Source of the DNA: Saprospirales bacterium
GTDB lineage: Bacteria > Bacteroidota > Bacteroidia > Chitinophagales > Saprospiraceae
Reading direction: 5' to 3'
DNA length: 64,000 nt
NCBI GenBank assembly: GCA_007695035.1
Contig: REEO01000034.1
Coordinates: 1 to 64,000 of the forward strand
Positions 63,359 to 64,000 of this stretch are shown one piece after another; position 1 is the stretch's first letter, and every line of letters starts with the position of its first letter. Below the pieces are notes generated by a model, which did no database searches, had not been told where the DNA came from, and saw only the letters and a list, made by a program, of their open reading frames with translations. The position numbers and the translations under genes are program-made.

Positions 63359-64000
63359 TTGAGTCAGCAGTTGTTTTCAGAAAGTTTGTTGCCCATTGCC
63401 ATTTTTTTAATAATGCTGGGTATAGGAACCGGCTTGCGATTGGAGAATTTTACAGCCATATTCCGCAAGCCAAAGAGTATCCTCGTCGGTTTGGGAGGTC
63501 AGATGTTGTACCTGCCTGCCCTGGCATTTTTATTGGCCTTCATTTGGCCCATTGATCCGGTCTATAAGGTGGGGTTGATTATTCTGGCCGCCTGTCCCGG
63601 TGGTACAGCCTCAAACCTCATCACATACATCCTAAATGCCAAAGTAGCCCTTTCTGTGAGTCTGACTGCCCTCAACAGCATTTTGATTCTGATGACGGTT
63701 CCCTTTTTTGTGGGGCTTGCCCAGAGTACGTTTATGAGGGATTTTCAGCCTGTGGAGATGCCCTTTTGGCACACTGTGGAGGAAATTGCACTCACTGTAC
63801 TGCTCCCCGTGGGGATAGGGGTCTTATTGAATCACCTTTTCCCACTTTTGATGGAGCGGATACAAAAACCGCTGAAGTACATAATGACGAGCATCCTTCT
63901 CGTGGTTTTCCTCGGTGTTTTTATCGCTTCTGAAAACGGAGACACTGACAGCATTTTTGAGCAGCCTCTTGTGTTTTTGGCAGCTTTCCTGTTGAATCTG
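63359..64000 (+). CDS. Bile acid:sodium symporter (BASS) family protein, partial
   Basis: The first 214 codons of a membrane transporter, cut by the window end. It has at least five hydrophobic helices, and its early part (LPIAIFLIMLGIGTGLRLEN, with AIFRKPKSILVGLGGQM) matches the first helices and loop of the BASS family; AACPGGTASNLITYILNAKV carries the family's sodium-site motif. Substrate may be pyruvate or another organic acid rather than bile acids. No ATG is available at the start: the frame opens at 63275, and TTG at 63359 fits the expected N-terminus; ATG at 63413 falls inside the first helix. Confidence 0.88.
   Translation, partial: MSQQLFSESLLPIAIFLIMLGIGTGLRLENFTAIFRKPKSILVGLGGQMLYLPALAFLLAFIWPIDPVYKVGLIILAACPGGTASNLITYILNAKVALSVSLTALNSILILMTVPFFVGLAQSTFMRDFQPVEMPFWHTVEEIALTVLLPVGIGVLLNHLFPLLMERIQKPLKYIMTSILLVVFLGVFIASENGDTDSIFEQPLVFLAAFLLNL

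Noticed and set aside
1-64000. tRNA, rRNA, CRISPR or prophage genes
   Set aside because: I looked for tRNA T-loop patterns, regularly spaced repeats, and integrase, transposase or phage structural genes and saw none convincing; a tRNA or covariance search would be decisive.

Overview
The window is a stretch of ordinary chromosome from a member of the Bacteroidota, most likely Saprospiria or a close relative (inference). The support is as follows: secreted proteins end in type IX secretion (T9SS) sorting domains; the best promoters match the Bacteroidota form TTTG-N19/20-TAnnTTTG; rpmF sits behind a YceD gene; and TraB/GumN, DUF4197, PadR-PspC, tricorn-type S41 and TlpA proteins are of the kind usual in that phylum. 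No rRNA, tRNA, CRISPR array, prophage, integrase or intact insertion sequence was seen.

Layout. 0-6 kb: superoxide dismutase, then a plus-strand run of fumC, yceD-rpmF, ridA, trpS and a fumarylacetoacetase-fold hydrolase. 6.3-16.1 kb: a minus-strand envelope block, read in transcription order as mlaE-mlaF, a TMTC-like membrane glycosyltransferase with TPRs, a GH3/serine-hydrolase fusion, a LolC/E-type permease, a SPOR protein and rodA. 16.2-21 kb: SDR oxidoreductase, DUF4197, O-methyltransferase, glycosyltransferase, and a padR-pspC pair behind a good promoter. 21-30 kb: gamma carbonic anhydrase, a TraB/GumN lipoprotein and rlmB (minus), a large secreted M36 metalloprotease and DUF389 protein (plus), then a CMD-family enzyme and a LysM glucosaminidase (minus). 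31-39 kb: TPR lipoprotein, M14 carboxypeptidase, PBP4-type DacB, a 1.5-kb gene-poor stretch with decayed duplicate genes, and a TPR-adenylate cyclase. 39.6-46.2 kb: a minus-strand group of an AONS-like PLP enzyme, a dipeptide epimerase, an LD-carboxypeptidase with a Tat-like signal, and a tricorn-type protease. 46.4-64 kb: uvrC, GNAT, a lamin-tail surface protein, a coiled-coil protein, an antiporter-USP fusion, rluF, a SAM-hydrolase-like protein, phoH, osmC, aroA, an isochorismatase-like hydrolase, a TlpA lipoprotein, and a BASS transporter cut by the window edge.

The main theme is cell-envelope upkeep. RodA and SPOR build or bind peptidoglycan. DacB, the LysM glucosaminidase and the GH3/serine hydrolase cut it. 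The LD-carboxypeptidase, dipeptide epimerase and PLP enzyme look like a pathway that takes murein peptides down to amino acids. MlaEF and the LolC/E-like permease handle lipids and lipoproteins.

The least explained parts are a dispersed non-coding repeat with three copies in the window, two related decayed genes at 35.6-36.3 kb, a SAM-hydrolase-fold protein that has lost two of the usual catalytic residues, and a phoH gene with a roughly 200-nt leader and no ATG start. I found no convincing new defence or mobile system.
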